From the NCBI GenBank assembly GCA_964652565.1, contig CAZZEC010000018.1:1-54782 (forward strand): a stretch of 54,782 bases of DNA. Reading direction: 5' to 3'. Numbering within the stretch: the first letter of the stretch is position 1; each line of letters opens with the position of its first letter. Below are positions 17,756 to 26,409 of this stretch, piece after piece. This DNA comes from JBCCTX01 sp964652565. Its GTDB lineage: Bacteria; Bacteroidota; Bacteroidia; J057. The notes under the pieces are model-generated. The model was given only the letters and a program-made list of their open reading frames with translations, had not been told where the DNA came from and did no database searches. A program made the translations under genes and the position numbers.

Positions 17756-19330
17756 ATGAAAAACATTTTCACGATCCTTGTGGTATGTATCTCCATGCTG
17801 GGTTGTTCACCATCAAGCGATACTGCTAATAATAAGGAAAATGCTCTACCTAGAGTAGCTATTGCCGGTCTTGGTATAGAATCCAGTACGTTTTCACCAG
17901 CAGTAACACATGCCGAGGCTTTCCACCCTACAGAGGGAGAAGGCATTTTTGAGGCCTATCCCTTTATGGAGCCAGATTCCCAAACCCGATCCAGGGCCAT
18001 ATGGTTTCCCACCCTTAGAGGTAAGGCACTTCCAGGAGGTATTGTAGCCAGAGGAGCATACGATTCTCTTGTACAAAGGACATTAGTTTTGCTTGAAGAA
18101 AACCTACCTTATGATGGGCTGTTCTTTGACATTCATGGTGCCATGAGTGTAGAAGGGCTTGATGATCCCGAAGGCGATTTCATTGCGAAAATTCGGGAAA
18201 TAGTGGGTACTGAAACGGTAATTTCTACTTCCATGGACCTTCACGGTAATGTTTCCATGCGTTTAGCTGAGCACACGGATCTTATCACCTGCTATCGTAT
18301 GGCTCCTCATGAAGATGCCATAGAATCCAAGAAAAGAGCCCTCGTAAATCTGTTAAACCGATTAGAAAATGGAAAAGGAAAGCCTGCCTACAAGGCATGG
18401 ATTCCCGTTCCTATCCTGCTACCCGGGGAAAAAACCAGTACGAGGATAGAACCTGCTAAAAGCCTGTATGCCAAGGTAGCTCCTGCCACAAAGCAAGACG
18501 GAGTCATTGATGCAGCTATTTGGGTGGGCTATCCCTGGGCGGATGAGCCCCGAAACCACGCTGTAGTCATGGTAACCGGAGACAATCAAGCGCAAGTCGC
18601 ACAAACTGCTGAAGAACTCGCACAGAGCTTTTGGGAAGTAAGAAGTGAATTCGAATTTGTTGCTCCCACAGCTACCTTGGAAGAAAGTTTGGAATTGGCA
18701 CTTGCCAGCGACAAGCAACCATTCATTATCAGCGACATGGGTGATAATCCTACGGCTGGTGGAGCCGGAGATGTAACCTGGACATTGAGAGAGATATTAG
18801 CCCGACCCGAATTCCAGACTCCCTCAGGACCTTCTCTCATCTACGCATCTATCCCAGGGCCTGAATTAGTAAAACAAGCAGTAGAAGTGGGAATAGGTAA
18901 TCGTGTAGAAGCAAACGTGGGAGCTGCTATTGATGATAGGTACGCTCCTCCCATTAAATTGTCGGGCACCGTTACAGCTATCAATCAAGGAGATATACAC
19001 GCAGAAACAGAGGTAGTGGTTCAGGTGGGCAGTATATATGTCATTGTAACCAAAAAGCGTAAGCCTTACCATCATGAGAAAGATTTTACCAACTTGGAGT
19101 TAAACCCTCGCGAAACGGATATCGTCGTCGTGAAAATCGGATATTTAGTACCCGAACTGTATGATATGAGAGCCGACTGGATTATGGCTCTTACACCCGG
19201 AGGAGTGGATCAGGACCTTGAAAGGTTACCCTATCAGCGAATCCAACGTCCTATGTTCCCATTTGATAAAGATATGGAAGAGCCTGACCTGAGCGTTAGG
19301 TTAGTAGCTCCATCAGATAATATACCCTAA
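17756..19330 (+). CDS. M81 family (microcystinase MlrC-like) metallopeptidase, lipoprotein
   Basis: The 524-residue product is a predicted lipoprotein: MKNIFTILVVCISMLGC has a lipobox with Cys at about residue 17. The mature part matches the MlrC/M81 family. The N-terminal domain has GIESSTFSPAVTHAEAF, FFDIHGAMSVEG, SMDLHGNVS and CYRMAPHEDA, with Asp/His residues that bind zinc in this family. The C-terminal domain begins near SDMGDNPTAGGAGDVTW. MlrC completes degradation of microcystin peptides, but most homologues have unknown substrates. It is followed by a DUF885-like protein (17 bp) and a nitrilase-like amidase, which suggests a small-peptide or amide degradation operon. The ATG at 17756 is preferred over 17726 because it restores the lipoprotein signal. 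Confidence 0.87.
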   Translation: MKNIFTILVVCISMLGCSPSSDTANNKENALPRVAIAGLGIESSTFSPAVTHAEAFHPTEGEGIFEAYPFMEPDSQTRSRAIWFPTLRGKALPGGIVARGAYDSLVQRTLVLLEENLPYDGLFFDIHGAMSVEGLDDPEGDFIAKIREIVGTETVISTSMDLHGNVSMRLAEHTDLITCYRMAPHEDAIESKKRALVNLLNRLENGKGKPAYKAWIPVPILLPGEKTSTRIEPAKSLYAKVAPATKQDGVIDAAIWVGYPWADEPRNHAVVMVTGDNQAQVAQTAEELAQSFWEVRSEFEFVAPTATLEESLELALASDKQPFIISDMGDNPTAGGAGDVTWTLREILARPEFQTPSGPSLIYASIPGPELVKQAVEVGIGNRVEANVGAAIDDRYAPPIKLSGTVTAINQGDIHAETEVVVQVGSIYVIVTKKRKPYHHEKDFTNLELNPRETDIVVVKIGYLVPELYDMRADWIMALTPGGVDQDLERLPYQRIQRPMFPFDKDMEEPDLSVRLVAPSDNIP

Positions 19331-19347
19331 TCATCAATCTAAACAAG

Positions 19348-21003
19348 ATGAGAAAGCGAATTACACTTACTGGTATATATACCCTCCTGACACTGATATC
19401 TGTTTTTCCCTCATATGCACAAACTACAGGTTCAAACGATTCTGAATTCTCAAAACTGGTAGATGTATTTCGAAAATGGCGATCATTTGAGCACCCTCCG
19501 TTGCTCAATGGTGCACCTGATTATACAAGTGAGGCTTTTGATTCGCGATTACCAGAATTTAAACGGTTACAAGAACAACTATTAAATCTGGATACTACTT
19601 CCTGGTCCATTGCACAAAAAGTGGACTGGTACATTGTATGGGCAGAGATGAATGGGTATGATTTTAATTATCGAATTCTTAAACCTTGGGAAAGAGACCC
19701 AGCTTTCTACAAAACATTATGGACGGCTCGAAGTGATGTACCCGCCCATGAGGGCCCCACTCATCATATGACTACTGAACTCTGGACCTATACTTTTCCA
19801 TTGACACAAACAGAAAAACAAAGATTCCTTAAAGACTTAGCCGTCATTCCTCCATTAAACAACCAGGCACGAAAGAATTTAACAGGAAATGCCAGAGATC
19901 TCTGGATCGCAGGGATTAGAGATATACGTGCTCAAAGCGAGAACCTAAAACAGATCTTTGACAATTCTGGGGTATCAGAAGACCCAGAACTATCATCTGC
20001 ACTTGATGCGGCTATACAATCTACTGATGATCTTGTCTTATGGCTGGAAACTGAAGCAACCAACAAAACAGGACCTTCTGGCATTGGGAAAGAAAATTAT
20101 ACCTGGTATTTACAACACGTACATTTAGTCCCTTTGACCTGGGAAGATGAAGTCATGTTGTTAAAGCGTGAACTTGCCCGTGCGTGGTCTTCACTGAAAC
20201 TCGAGGAACATAGAAATAGAGATCTCCCAGCATTAATAGCCGCTGACTCTCCAGAAACGTATGCCAGGAATGCGGAAGCATCTGTAAATAGTCTCATACA
20301 ATTTCTCGATAAGCAACACATCGTAACTGTGAAAGACTATTTCGAACCCGCATTACGAGAACATATAGGTGCCTTTGTTCCTGAAGAAAGCAGAAACTTT
20401 TTTTGGATTACGGCCCACTACGATCAGAGACCTTTGTATTCTCATTTCTATCATTGGTTTGAACTCGCTCGCATGGATCAAGAGCCTCATGAGCGCGAGA
20501 TTAGAAGAGATCCATTGTTGTACAATATTTTTGATTCGCGCAGTGAGGGGATTGCAACTGCCGTAGAAGAAATGTTCATGCAGGCAGGGTTATATGATGA
20601 TAATCCCCGTGTTAGAGAAATAGTATATATCATGATCGCTCAGCGTGCGGCTCGTGGGTTGGGTTCGTTGTACGCACATGCCAATGAGATGACAATGGAA
20701 GAAGCAGGGGGGATACACTCTGAGTATACTCCCAGAGGATGGATGAAAACAGAAAAAGAATTACTCATATTTGAACAGCATCTATACTTGCGCCAACCCG
20801 GGTATGGAACAAGCTACATCACAGGAAAATATCTTATAGAAAATGCCATGGCAGATTTTGCCAGGATCACAGAATCAAATAACGATACATTCGTACTGAA
20901 AGATTACTTTGATACCCTGAATGCAATAGGAAATATCCCAATTAGTCTAGGGTATTGGGAATTGACAGGAATCGATCAATCTATCAAAAGTATAATAGAT
21001 TGA
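19348..21003 (+). CDS. Exported DUF885-like protein, metal motif apparently missing
   Basis: The 551-residue product has a signal peptide (to about SYAQ) and a helical body. The C-terminal third resembles DUF885, a family of putative peptidases: SRSEGIATAVEEMFMQAGLY, IAQRAARGLGSLYAH and YLRQPGYGTSYITGKYLI. In typical members an HEAxPGHH zinc motif precedes the first of these blocks. Here the corresponding stretch reads SHFYHWFELARMDQEPHERE, with no such motif, so it may be a diverged or inactive homologue. It sits between the M81 peptidase (17 bp upstream) and the nitrilase-like gene (3 bp downstream), almost certainly in one operon. The assignment rests on the C-terminal pattern and is moderate. 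Confidence 0.65.
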   Translation: MRKRITLTGIYTLLTLISVFPSYAQTTGSNDSEFSKLVDVFRKWRSFEHPPLLNGAPDYTSEAFDSRLPEFKRLQEQLLNLDTTSWSIAQKVDWYIVWAEMNGYDFNYRILKPWERDPAFYKTLWTARSDVPAHEGPTHHMTTELWTYTFPLTQTEKQRFLKDLAVIPPLNNQARKNLTGNARDLWIAGIRDIRAQSENLKQIFDNSGVSEDPELSSALDAAIQSTDDLVLWLETEATNKTGPSGIGKENYTWYLQHVHLVPLTWEDEVMLLKRELARAWSSLKLEEHRNRDLPALIAADSPETYARNAEASVNSLIQFLDKQHIVTVKDYFEPALREHIGAFVPEESRNFFWITAHYDQRPLYSHFYHWFELARMDQEPHEREIRRDPLLYNIFDSRSEGIATAVEEMFMQAGLYDDNPRVREIVYIMIAQRAARGLGSLYAHANEMTMEEAGGIHSEYTPRGWMKTEKELLIFEQHLYLRQPGYGTSYITGKYLIENAMADFARITESNNDTFVLKDYFDTLNAIGNIPISLGYWELTGIDQSIKSIID

Positions 21004-21006
21004 TAC

Positions 21007-21741
21007 ATGAAATGCAGTGTAGCACAACTCAAGGCAATAAAGGGAGATATATCTCAAAATATAATCAAACACAAAGAATTGATCCAACTGGCTGTGAGTG
21101 AACACAGCGACCTTATTGTATTTCCCGAGTTGTCGATTACCGGATATGAACCTACTTATGCAGCGTTACTAGCCACGCATAAGGATGATGATAGATTCGT
21201 CGAGTTTCAGGATATCAGCAATAGACATGAAATAATCATCTGTCTGGGCTGCCCCATACGCATCGAAAGAGATGTATATATTGGAATGATCATCTTCCAA
21301 CCTTTTTCAGATAGACAGATATATACTAAACAATTCCTTCATCAGGATGAATTACCCTATTTTTCCCAGGGTAATAACGCACATTACATATGCAGGCATT
21401 CACATACTATAGCACCCGCCATTTGTTATGAATCACTACGTATAGAGCACGTGGATAAGGCTTTTGAAGATGGTGCAGATATTTACATGGTTAGTGTAGC
21501 CAAACATCAGATAGGAATTAATCAGGCAAGAAGACATTATGCTAACGTAGCACAACGGTATGCAATGACCGTAATTATGTCTAATTCGGTAGGTTATTGT
21601 GACAATTTTGAAAGTGCAGGATGCTCTTCCATTTGGAATTCAGAGGGTAAGTTAATGGGGGAATTAAACAATCATTCAGAAGGTATATTGACGTATGATA
21701 CACAAACACAGTTTACTAAGGCTCAGGATCTATCATTTTAA
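21007..21741 (+). CDS. Carbon-nitrogen hydrolase (nitrilase superfamily)
   Basis: A 244-residue amidase-type enzyme with the family triad visible: Glu41 (FPELSITGYEP), Lys108 (IYTKQFLH) and Cys140 (APAICYES). The GADIYMVSVAKHQIG and RYAMTVIMSNSVG blocks also match. These enzymes hydrolyse non-peptide C-N bonds such as amides and carbamoyl groups in the cytosol. The gene begins 3 bp after the DUF885-like gene and ends the operon, followed by a hairpin with a T tract at 21919-21962. The substrate is unknown; the neighbours suggest amide products of peptide breakdown. Confidence 0.88.
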   Translation: MKCSVAQLKAIKGDISQNIIKHKELIQLAVSEHSDLIVFPELSITGYEPTYAALLATHKDDDRFVEFQDISNRHEIIICLGCPIRIERDVYIGMIIFQPFSDRQIYTKQFLHQDELPYFSQGNNAHYICRHSHTIAPAICYESLRIEHVDKAFEDGADIYMVSVAKHQIGINQARRHYANVAQRYAMTVIMSNSVGYCDNFESAGCSSIWNSEGKLMGELNNHSEGILTYDTQTQFTKAQDLSF

Positions 21742-21918
21742 AATAGACATATATAATGTCATAGATACCCTGCCAGAGAAGATGATGATACCTAAATCGC
21801 TTTATACAACAGATCTAAAAACGAGATCCCAAAAGGTCTCAGCTATGATTTCAATTTGCTTACATAACTTTATGAAATGTTCTTACTTCTACAAAATTAA
21901 AGATTGTTGAAACAATGA

Positions 21919-21962
21919 ATCCTGCGTATAGTTTAAATCTCTAGCATAGGATCTTTTTTTTT
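21919..21962 (+). terminator. Rho-independent terminator of the hydrolase operon
   Basis: ATCCT (21919-21923) pairs with AGGAT (21948-21952), with partial pairing of the inner GTATAG/CTAGCAT segments, followed by a run of nine T residues. The loop is long and the stem imperfect. Confidence 0.5.
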
Positions 21963-22030
21963 AGCATACACTATATTAGATTCATGCCATAAAATCATTT
22001 TCAATTTATCATATATAATCATACAACACT

Positions 22031-22627
22031 ATGGCTTTTACACTTCCCGATCTTCCATATGCATTTGATGCATTGGTACCACACATCGATGCGAAAACCA
22101 TGGAAATACACCATGACAAGCATCACGCTGGATACACTAACAAACTTAATGCTGCCATAGAAGGGACAGAACACGAGAGCAAAAGTATAGAAGAATTACT
22201 GGCATCACCTGCTTCTACAGGCATACGCAACAATGGTGGAGGATATTATAATCACAAACTTTTTTGGGAAATCATGAGTCCCAATGGAGGAGGTGCCCCT
22301 ACTGGTGCTGTAGCTGAAGCAATAAATAATGCTTTTGGATCTTATGACGCCTTTAAAGAACAATTTGCCAGCGCTGCTGCCGGAAGATTTGGTTCTGGTT
22401 GGGCTTGGTTGATAAAGAAAGCTGACGGAACGCTAGCATTGACTTCTACTCCTAATCAGGATAATCCTCTTATGGATGTAGCTGATGATCATGGCACACC
22501 TATTTTGGGATTAGATGTATGGGAACATGCATATTACCTCAATTATCAGAACAGAAGACCCGACTATATTCAAGCTTTTTTCAATGTTATCAATTGGGAT
22601 AAAGTCAATGAATTATATTCTGCTTAA
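22031..22627 (+). CDS. sodA: Fe/Mn superoxide dismutase
   Basis: Dismutates superoxide to oxygen and peroxide in the cytosol. The 198 residues include all four metal ligands: His27, His75 (YYNHKLFW), Asp162 and His166 (LDVWEHAYY). Gln143 in TPNQDNPL is in the position typical of the Mn-type, as in E. coli SodA, but the usual GGHxNH has become GGGYYNH. The metal could be Mn, Fe or either, so the sodA symbol is tentative. It is a single-gene unit with a strong terminator at 22669-22697. Confidence 0.93.
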   Translation: MAFTLPDLPYAFDALVPHIDAKTMEIHHDKHHAGYTNKLNAAIEGTEHESKSIEELLASPASTGIRNNGGGYYNHKLFWEIMSPNGGGAPTGAVAEAINNAFGSYDAFKEQFASAAAGRFGSGWAWLIKKADGTLALTSTPNQDNPLMDVADDHGTPILGLDVWEHAYYLNYQNRRPDYIQAFFNVINWDKVNELYSA

Positions 22628-22668
22628 TAGCATAAAAGCAGTTATTCAATCTTGAACAATATCATCAG

Positions 22669-22697
22669 AAGGGCTTTCATTGAAGAAAGCCCTTTTG
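22669..22697 (+). terminator. Rho-independent terminator of superoxide dismutase
   Basis: A perfect 10-bp stem, AAGGGCTTTC (22669-22678) with GAAAGCCCTT (22685-22694), a six-base loop, and a T tract continuing to 22696. It lies 42 bp after the sod stop and just before the next start at 22710. Confidence 0.9.
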
Positions 22698-22709
22698 TAA
22701 TTTGGCCTC

Positions 22710-23327
22710 ATGAATCATAAGCAATATGATCCGCATTATCGTGTAAGCCTTATTTTTTTGCTTATCTGTGTGTCTTTGGCGGCCTGCGACCAGCGCAAAG
22801 AATTGCCATTGACTCCCCTGCAGTTGCAATTTCAGCAACAAATACAGCTAACATGTGAATCGACGGAGAAGAAATATGAAAAGAGTGCTACGAATCTTAA
22901 TGATTCAGCAACCTCAACGGAGACACAGGTGTTTGACCTGGATTCTACATCTACCCAAAATGATACATGCATACTTTTTAATGAGTTAAGATATGCAGTG
23001 GAAAAAGTATATGACGATCCGAAGCTGAAAGAAATTTTTACTTTTGAAGAAAACGGAGATACAACCATTGCCAGAGTGAAACCTGAAAATGCAACATCTT
23101 CTAATTTACAGCTACAAAAAATTTTACAAGATCAAGAAATTATCAGATATATAGAAACAGTACTGGTTCAGGATTCATGGCTCTATCAGACAAACATCCA
23201 CATGTATGTATATTTTGATTCTATGGGTAATTATGTACATCATATGATAGAATCCAGGATGAGGGTATCGACGATATCAGAATCCTTCAATGCCAATATT
23301 GTTGGAAAATTAATCACCAATGACTAA
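22710..23327 (+). CDS. Hypothetical lipoprotein
   Basis: A 205-residue protein with a lipoprotein signal peptide: a hydrophobic stretch LIFLLICVSLAAC gives a lipobox with Cys at about residue 26. The mature part is rich in Thr, Ser, Gln and Glu, mostly helical by composition, with no motif I recognise. Its last eight bases overlap the start of the fluoride exporter (ATGACTAA), so the two genes are translationally linked. It starts only 13 bp after the sod terminator, so its promoter must lie within or just around that terminator. Function unknown. Confidence 0.6.
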   Translation: MNHKQYDPHYRVSLIFLLICVSLAACDQRKELPLTPLQLQFQQQIQLTCESTEKKYEKSATNLNDSATSTETQVFDLDSTSTQNDTCILFNELRYAVEKVYDDPKLKEIFTFEENGDTTIARVKPENATSSNLQLQKILQDQEIIRYIETVLVQDSWLYQTNIHMYVYFDSMGNYVHHMIESRMRVSTISESFNANIVGKLITND

Positions 23328-23679
23328 CTGGATATGGATATTTCTGGGAGGAGGTTGTGGAAGTTTATGCAGATATGCCATCTCTCTTTGGGTCGGAAAT
23401 CCAGGTACAAAATTTCCATTTGCTACGCTCTGTGCAAATATTCTCAGCTGCATAATTCTCGCGCTCACTTTCAATTACTTTTCGGAGAAACTCACAATTT
23501 CTGAAGCAGTTAAATCCTTTATAGTAATTGGGTTTTGTGGTGGTTTTTCAACTTTTTCCACCTTTAGCAGAGAGTCTGTTATGCTAATCCAAAACGGATA
23601 TTGGGTCCACGCATTGGCATACATCTTTATTTCTGTAATGATATGCGTAGGACTTATATGGATGATAGAAAAGGTATAA
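23320..23679 (+). CDS. crcB: Fluoride exporter FluC/CrcB
   Basis: A small membrane protein of 119 residues with four hydrophobic helices. It shows the family signatures GGGCGSLCRYAISLWVG at the N-terminus, FATLCANILSC with the conserved Asn, and GFCGGFSTFSTFS, which holds the central sodium site and the phenylalanine track. Dual-topology dimers release fluoride from the cytosol. The gene overlaps the preceding lipoprotein gene by eight bases. I see no fluoride riboswitch upstream, which is expected given the overlap. Confidence 0.93.
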   Translation: MTNWIWIFLGGGCGSLCRYAISLWVGNPGTKFPFATLCANILSCIILALTFNYFSEKLTISEAVKSFIVIGFCGGFSTFSTFSRESVMLIQNGYWVHALAYIFISVMICVGLIWMIEKV

Positions 23680-24089
23680 AATTAAGAAGTCTGATCAAGT
23701 TATTCACAAACATAATATTTTTCGATTGAAAGATAACTTTGTTCTTACACAAAGGACTTACAATAATTACACATTAAATAATATTTAAAATTCACGAAAT
23801 TAAATCTCCCAAATAAATAACCGAAATATAAAAACACCAAATCAACTGAAAATCAATAATTTATATTTAGCAATTATATTTACGGGTTTTGAATTATTTT
23901 TACATAGCGTTTTATTCTATTACTGTTTTGTGTAATTACTAAAAATAATAACATCTCAAGTTTCCTTATAATACAAAAAACTTAAGTGAAAATTTGGATG
24001 TCTGACCACCAGCATCTATCTTAGTATCGTCGAATGAGCCAAACATTTGACTCTTCTTAACAAACCTACCTAATACCCCAAACGCAACG
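23680..24089 (+). ncRNA. Intergenic region; possible small RNA or mini-ORF transcript ending at the 24090 terminator
   Basis: The first 300 bases are extremely AT-rich and have no open frame. From about 23990 the composition becomes more balanced and ends in a strong plus-strand terminator (24090-24121), 410 bp after the last plus-strand stop. That distance argues for a separate short transcript. Two tiny frames lie in it: ATG at about 23999 (MSDHQHLS, stop) and ATG at about 24034 (MSQTFDSS, stop), both eight codons. No promoter could be fixed. This is a candidate only. Confidence 0.3.
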
Positions 24090-24121
24090 AGCCTCGTCAC
24101 ACCCCAGGCGAGGCTTTTTTT
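24090..24121 (+). terminator. Rho-independent terminator, plus strand
   Basis: AGCCTCG (24090-24096) and CGAGGCT (24109-24115) form a perfect 7-bp GC-rich stem with a 12-base loop, followed by seven T residues. No recognised gene ends immediately upstream. Confidence 0.85.
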
Positions 24122-24126
24122 ATGAA

Positions 24127-24159
24127 ACAAAAAAAGCGATCATAATACCTGATCGCTTT
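24127..24159 (-). terminator. Rho-independent terminator for the minus-strand thioredoxin-fold genes
   Basis: AAAGCGATCA (24133-24142) and TGATCGCTTT (24150-24159) form a perfect 10-bp stem with a seven-base loop. On the minus strand a T-rich tract follows. It lies 21 bp beyond the stop of the 24181-24795 gene. Confidence 0.88.
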
Positions 24160-24180
24160 CCTTATAATTGATTCTCTTTC

Positions 24181-24795
24181 TTAACTTTCAGCGTACTTCA
24201 CACTACAACCTATAAATTTAGTTGTGGGTTTCGATATCTCTTTACCATTAATTAACGCTTCTATTGCCTGTTCTACAAAAGGCTCTTCAACACCTGAAGG
24301 ATCGTTAGGGTTATCATCAATGGCTCCATGATACTTAAGGATAAAAGCATCGCTTTCTTTCTTCACTAAAAATACCTCCGGCGTCCTGGTAGCTCCTAGT
24401 GCTCGTGCAATATCCTGGGTCTCGTCGTATACGTAATCAAATGAAAAACCTTTATTCTCAGACCTTTTCTGCATGTTGGCATAAGAATCCCCAGGGGACT
24501 TCTTCACATCATTAGGATTTATCGCTATTACTGGATATCCCATTGGTTCAAATTTGTTATGCAGTGCTTCCACTCGATCTTCATATTTCTGAGCCCAAGG
24601 ACATGTATTACACGTTACTATCAATATGATTCCTTTGGCATCAGTAAAATCTGACATAGACACCATATTGCCATCTACATTTTTTAGAGAAAAATCTTCT
24701 ACTTGATCTCCAATTTGATATCCTGATTGAGCAGGCAATATACAAATGATGGAGAAAGTGAGTAGTGCTGCGAAAAATGAAATGCGTAATAACAT
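24181..24795 (-). CDS. Exported thioredoxin-fold protein (redoxin/AhpC-TSA-like)
   Basis: A 204-residue protein with a signal peptide (to about LPAQ), so periplasmic. The redoxin-like core has DFSLKNVDGNMVSMSDF, the CNTCPWAQKYEDRVEAL active site with CxxC, and AINPNDVKKSPGDSYANM. The C-terminal FIGCSVKY block is shared with the cytosolic paralogue at 25386. The role is likely thiol-disulfide exchange or peroxide handling in the envelope. It lies 8 bp after the TlpA-like gene, which it probably accompanies in an operon, and ends before a strong terminator. Confidence 0.83.
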   Translation of the reverse strand: MLLRISFFAALLTFSIICILPAQSGYQIGDQVEDFSLKNVDGNMVSMSDFTDAKGIILIVTCNTCPWAQKYEDRVEALHNKFEPMGYPVIAINPNDVKKSPGDSYANMQKRSENKGFSFDYVYDETQDIARALGATRTPEVFLVKKESDAFILKYHGAIDDNPNDPSGVEEPFVEQAIEALINGKEISKPTTKFIGCSVKYAES

Positions 24796-24803
24796 AGTGT
24801 GAT

Positions 24804-25307
24804 TTATTTAGAGGTGATACTTGTAAGCATATTGTCAATCCATGACTTTAATTCTGGATATTCGAAAGATTGTTGCTTGAGTACGTATAGATTCTCTGGC
24901 TTGTACACTGCTAGTGTTGTGGGAAGTGCTCCAGACCACTCAGGAGATACTTTGTCAATCCATTCATTGTATTTTGGCGCATCCAACAATATGACTTTCT
25001 GTCTTGAAAGCTTTTTAGCGACCATGGGTTTAACGGATATGTCCAATTGATCTATGACATCCAGACTAATGAATTCAAATTTTATATTTTTATCCTTATA
25101 CATACTATCCAACTTTGTAAAATAGGGTAACTCTTTTACACAAGGTCTACACCATGTCGCCCAAAAGTTATATATATACAGTGTATCATCTGTTCGATCT
25201 AATCTCTCCTGGAACTTGGGAAAATCAATCACCTCAACACTTTGGCCAAATGATAATGTGGAGAGCATCAAACATATTGATCCTAGCAGTAAAATTTGTT
25301 TTTTCAT
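24804..25307 (-). CDS. TlpA-like periplasmic thiol-disulfide oxidoreductase
   Basis: A 167-residue protein with a signal peptide (MKKQILLLGSICLMLSTLSF to about FGQ) and a thioredoxin fold. The active site is WATWCRPCVKELPYF, with the Trp-Cys-x-Pro-Cys pattern of TlpA/ResA. A cis-Pro region (LPTTLAVYKPENLYV) is visible. Proteins of this type keep periplasmic cysteines reduced, for example during cytochrome c maturation. It is first in a two-gene minus-strand unit and divergent from the cytosolic redoxin-like gene at 25386. Confidence 0.87.
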   Translation of the reverse strand: MKKQILLLGSICLMLSTLSFGQSVEVIDFPKFQERLDRTDDTLYIYNFWATWCRPCVKELPYFTKLDSMYKDKNIKFEFISLDVIDQLDISVKPMVAKKLSRQKVILLDAPKYNEWIDKVSPEWSGALPTTLAVYKPENLYVLKQQSFEYPELKSWIDNMLTSITSK

Positions 25308-25385
25308 AGTTTTTGAATCGGTTTACGCTTTTGTTTACCTTTGGTTGATGTTAATTTAATCAAAAACTTACAACCAAAATATATA

Positions 25386-25901
25386 ATGAATTTTACCTTA
25401 CCCAATATTGATGATCAAATGGTTTCATTGACAAACCATCAGGAGGCTCCAGCAGTCATAGTTATCTTTTCTTGTAATCACTGTCCATATGTAATTGCAT
25501 ATGAAGAACGAATTAAACAATTACATGAGAAATATGCGCCTAAAGGAGTTCCAGTTGTCGCTATCAATTCCAATGACCCGATATCTTATCCGCAAGATTC
25601 TCTGGAAAATATGAAGGTAAGGGCTAATGCCAAAGGGTTTAAATTTCCCTATTTATTTGATGAAACGCAGGAAGTTGCACACGTGTTTGGTGCAGAGCGT
25701 ACTCCTCATGCATTTTTAATCAAATATGTAGATGGTGCGTGGAAAACATTTTACAAAGGTGCAATTGACGACAACTGGGAAAAGTCAGAATTGGTCAATG
25801 AAAAATACCTACAGGAACAAACAGATCTTCTGTTGCAAACTGGAAATATTGAATACAAGGAGACGCCTGCAGTAGGATGTACTGTAAAGTGGAAGAGGTA
25901 A
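25386..25901 (+). CDS. Cytosolic thioredoxin-fold protein, paralogue of the 24181 product
   Basis: I use the ATG at 25386 (MNFTLPNIDDQMVSLTNHQ), giving 171 residues; the frame opens earlier at 25341 but the extra residues do not align. It has no signal peptide. The active site is SCNHCPYVIAYEERIKQL and the NSNDPISYPQDSLENMKVRA and AVGCTVKW blocks match the exported protein encoded about 600 bp away on the other strand. The two appear to be duplicates sent to different compartments. The family, annotated as thioredoxin-family or peroxiredoxin-like, has no settled substrate. Confidence 0.82.
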   Translation: MNFTLPNIDDQMVSLTNHQEAPAVIVIFSCNHCPYVIAYEERIKQLHEKYAPKGVPVVAINSNDPISYPQDSLENMKVRANAKGFKFPYLFDETQEVAHVFGAERTPHAFLIKYVDGAWKTFYKGAIDDNWEKSELVNEKYLQEQTDLLLQTGNIEYKETPAVGCTVKWKR

Positions 25902-25914
25902 CAATCCCGCGTAG

Positions 25915-26409
25915 TCAAAATCTCCAACCTCCAGCAATTCCTATTGAAAACTTGAATTGAGGATCTCCTTCAGAGAGCTCACGTTCCGTTGGGTCAAGTC
26001 TCATTTTGGGATACATATTTGCCATTACGAACCATCTGGCATCTTTTTGTTGGAATCTATAACCTACACCAGCGGCTAAATCTACAAATGTGTCGGGATT
26101 ATCTTCACTGTAGTCTCTGATAAAAGGAACCAACCCCAATATGAATTGAAAGTAATGTGGAGCATCGGAAGAAATGAATCCTATACCCAGGGGGGCAGCT
26201 AGTTTCGTACTACTTATCCCTCCTCCTGCACGTAAGAATAATCTCATGGGGCGCTCACTATCAAACACGTATTCATAATTGAGAGAATAGTCTGGTGCCA
26301 GACCTCCCAGTTCTATAAACACTGATTGCTGATAATCCTGTGTAAGGCCAGTGAAATACCAAAAATATAGACAGAGCAAAAGGGAGAGCTTTCGAAATAT
26401 ATCTATCAT
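25915..26409 (-). CDS. Exported hypothetical protein, small outer-membrane barrel type
   Basis: A 164-residue protein with a signal peptide (to about GLTQ). The mature chain alternates strands and turns with Gly and aromatic residues (VFIELGGLAPDYSLNYEYVF, FVDLAAGVGYRFQQKDARWF) and ends FSIGIAGGWRF, an aromatic C-terminus typical of outer-membrane beta-barrels. Its start codon overlaps the pyrF stop by four bases, so it is probably translated from the pyrF transcript. No specific family recognised. Confidence 0.65.
   Translation of the reverse strand: MIDIFRKLSLLLCLYFWYFTGLTQDYQQSVFIELGGLAPDYSLNYEYVFDSERPMRLFLRAGGGISSTKLAAPLGIGFISSDAPHYFQFILGLVPFIRDYSEDNPDTFVDLAAGVGYRFQQKDARWFVMANMYPKMRLDPTERELSEGDPQFKFSIGIAGGWRF

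Noticed and set aside
22628..23319. Fluoride riboswitch before crcB
   Set aside because: The gene starts inside the preceding ORF and no conserved pseudoknot-like leader is visible in the 82 bp before that ORF.
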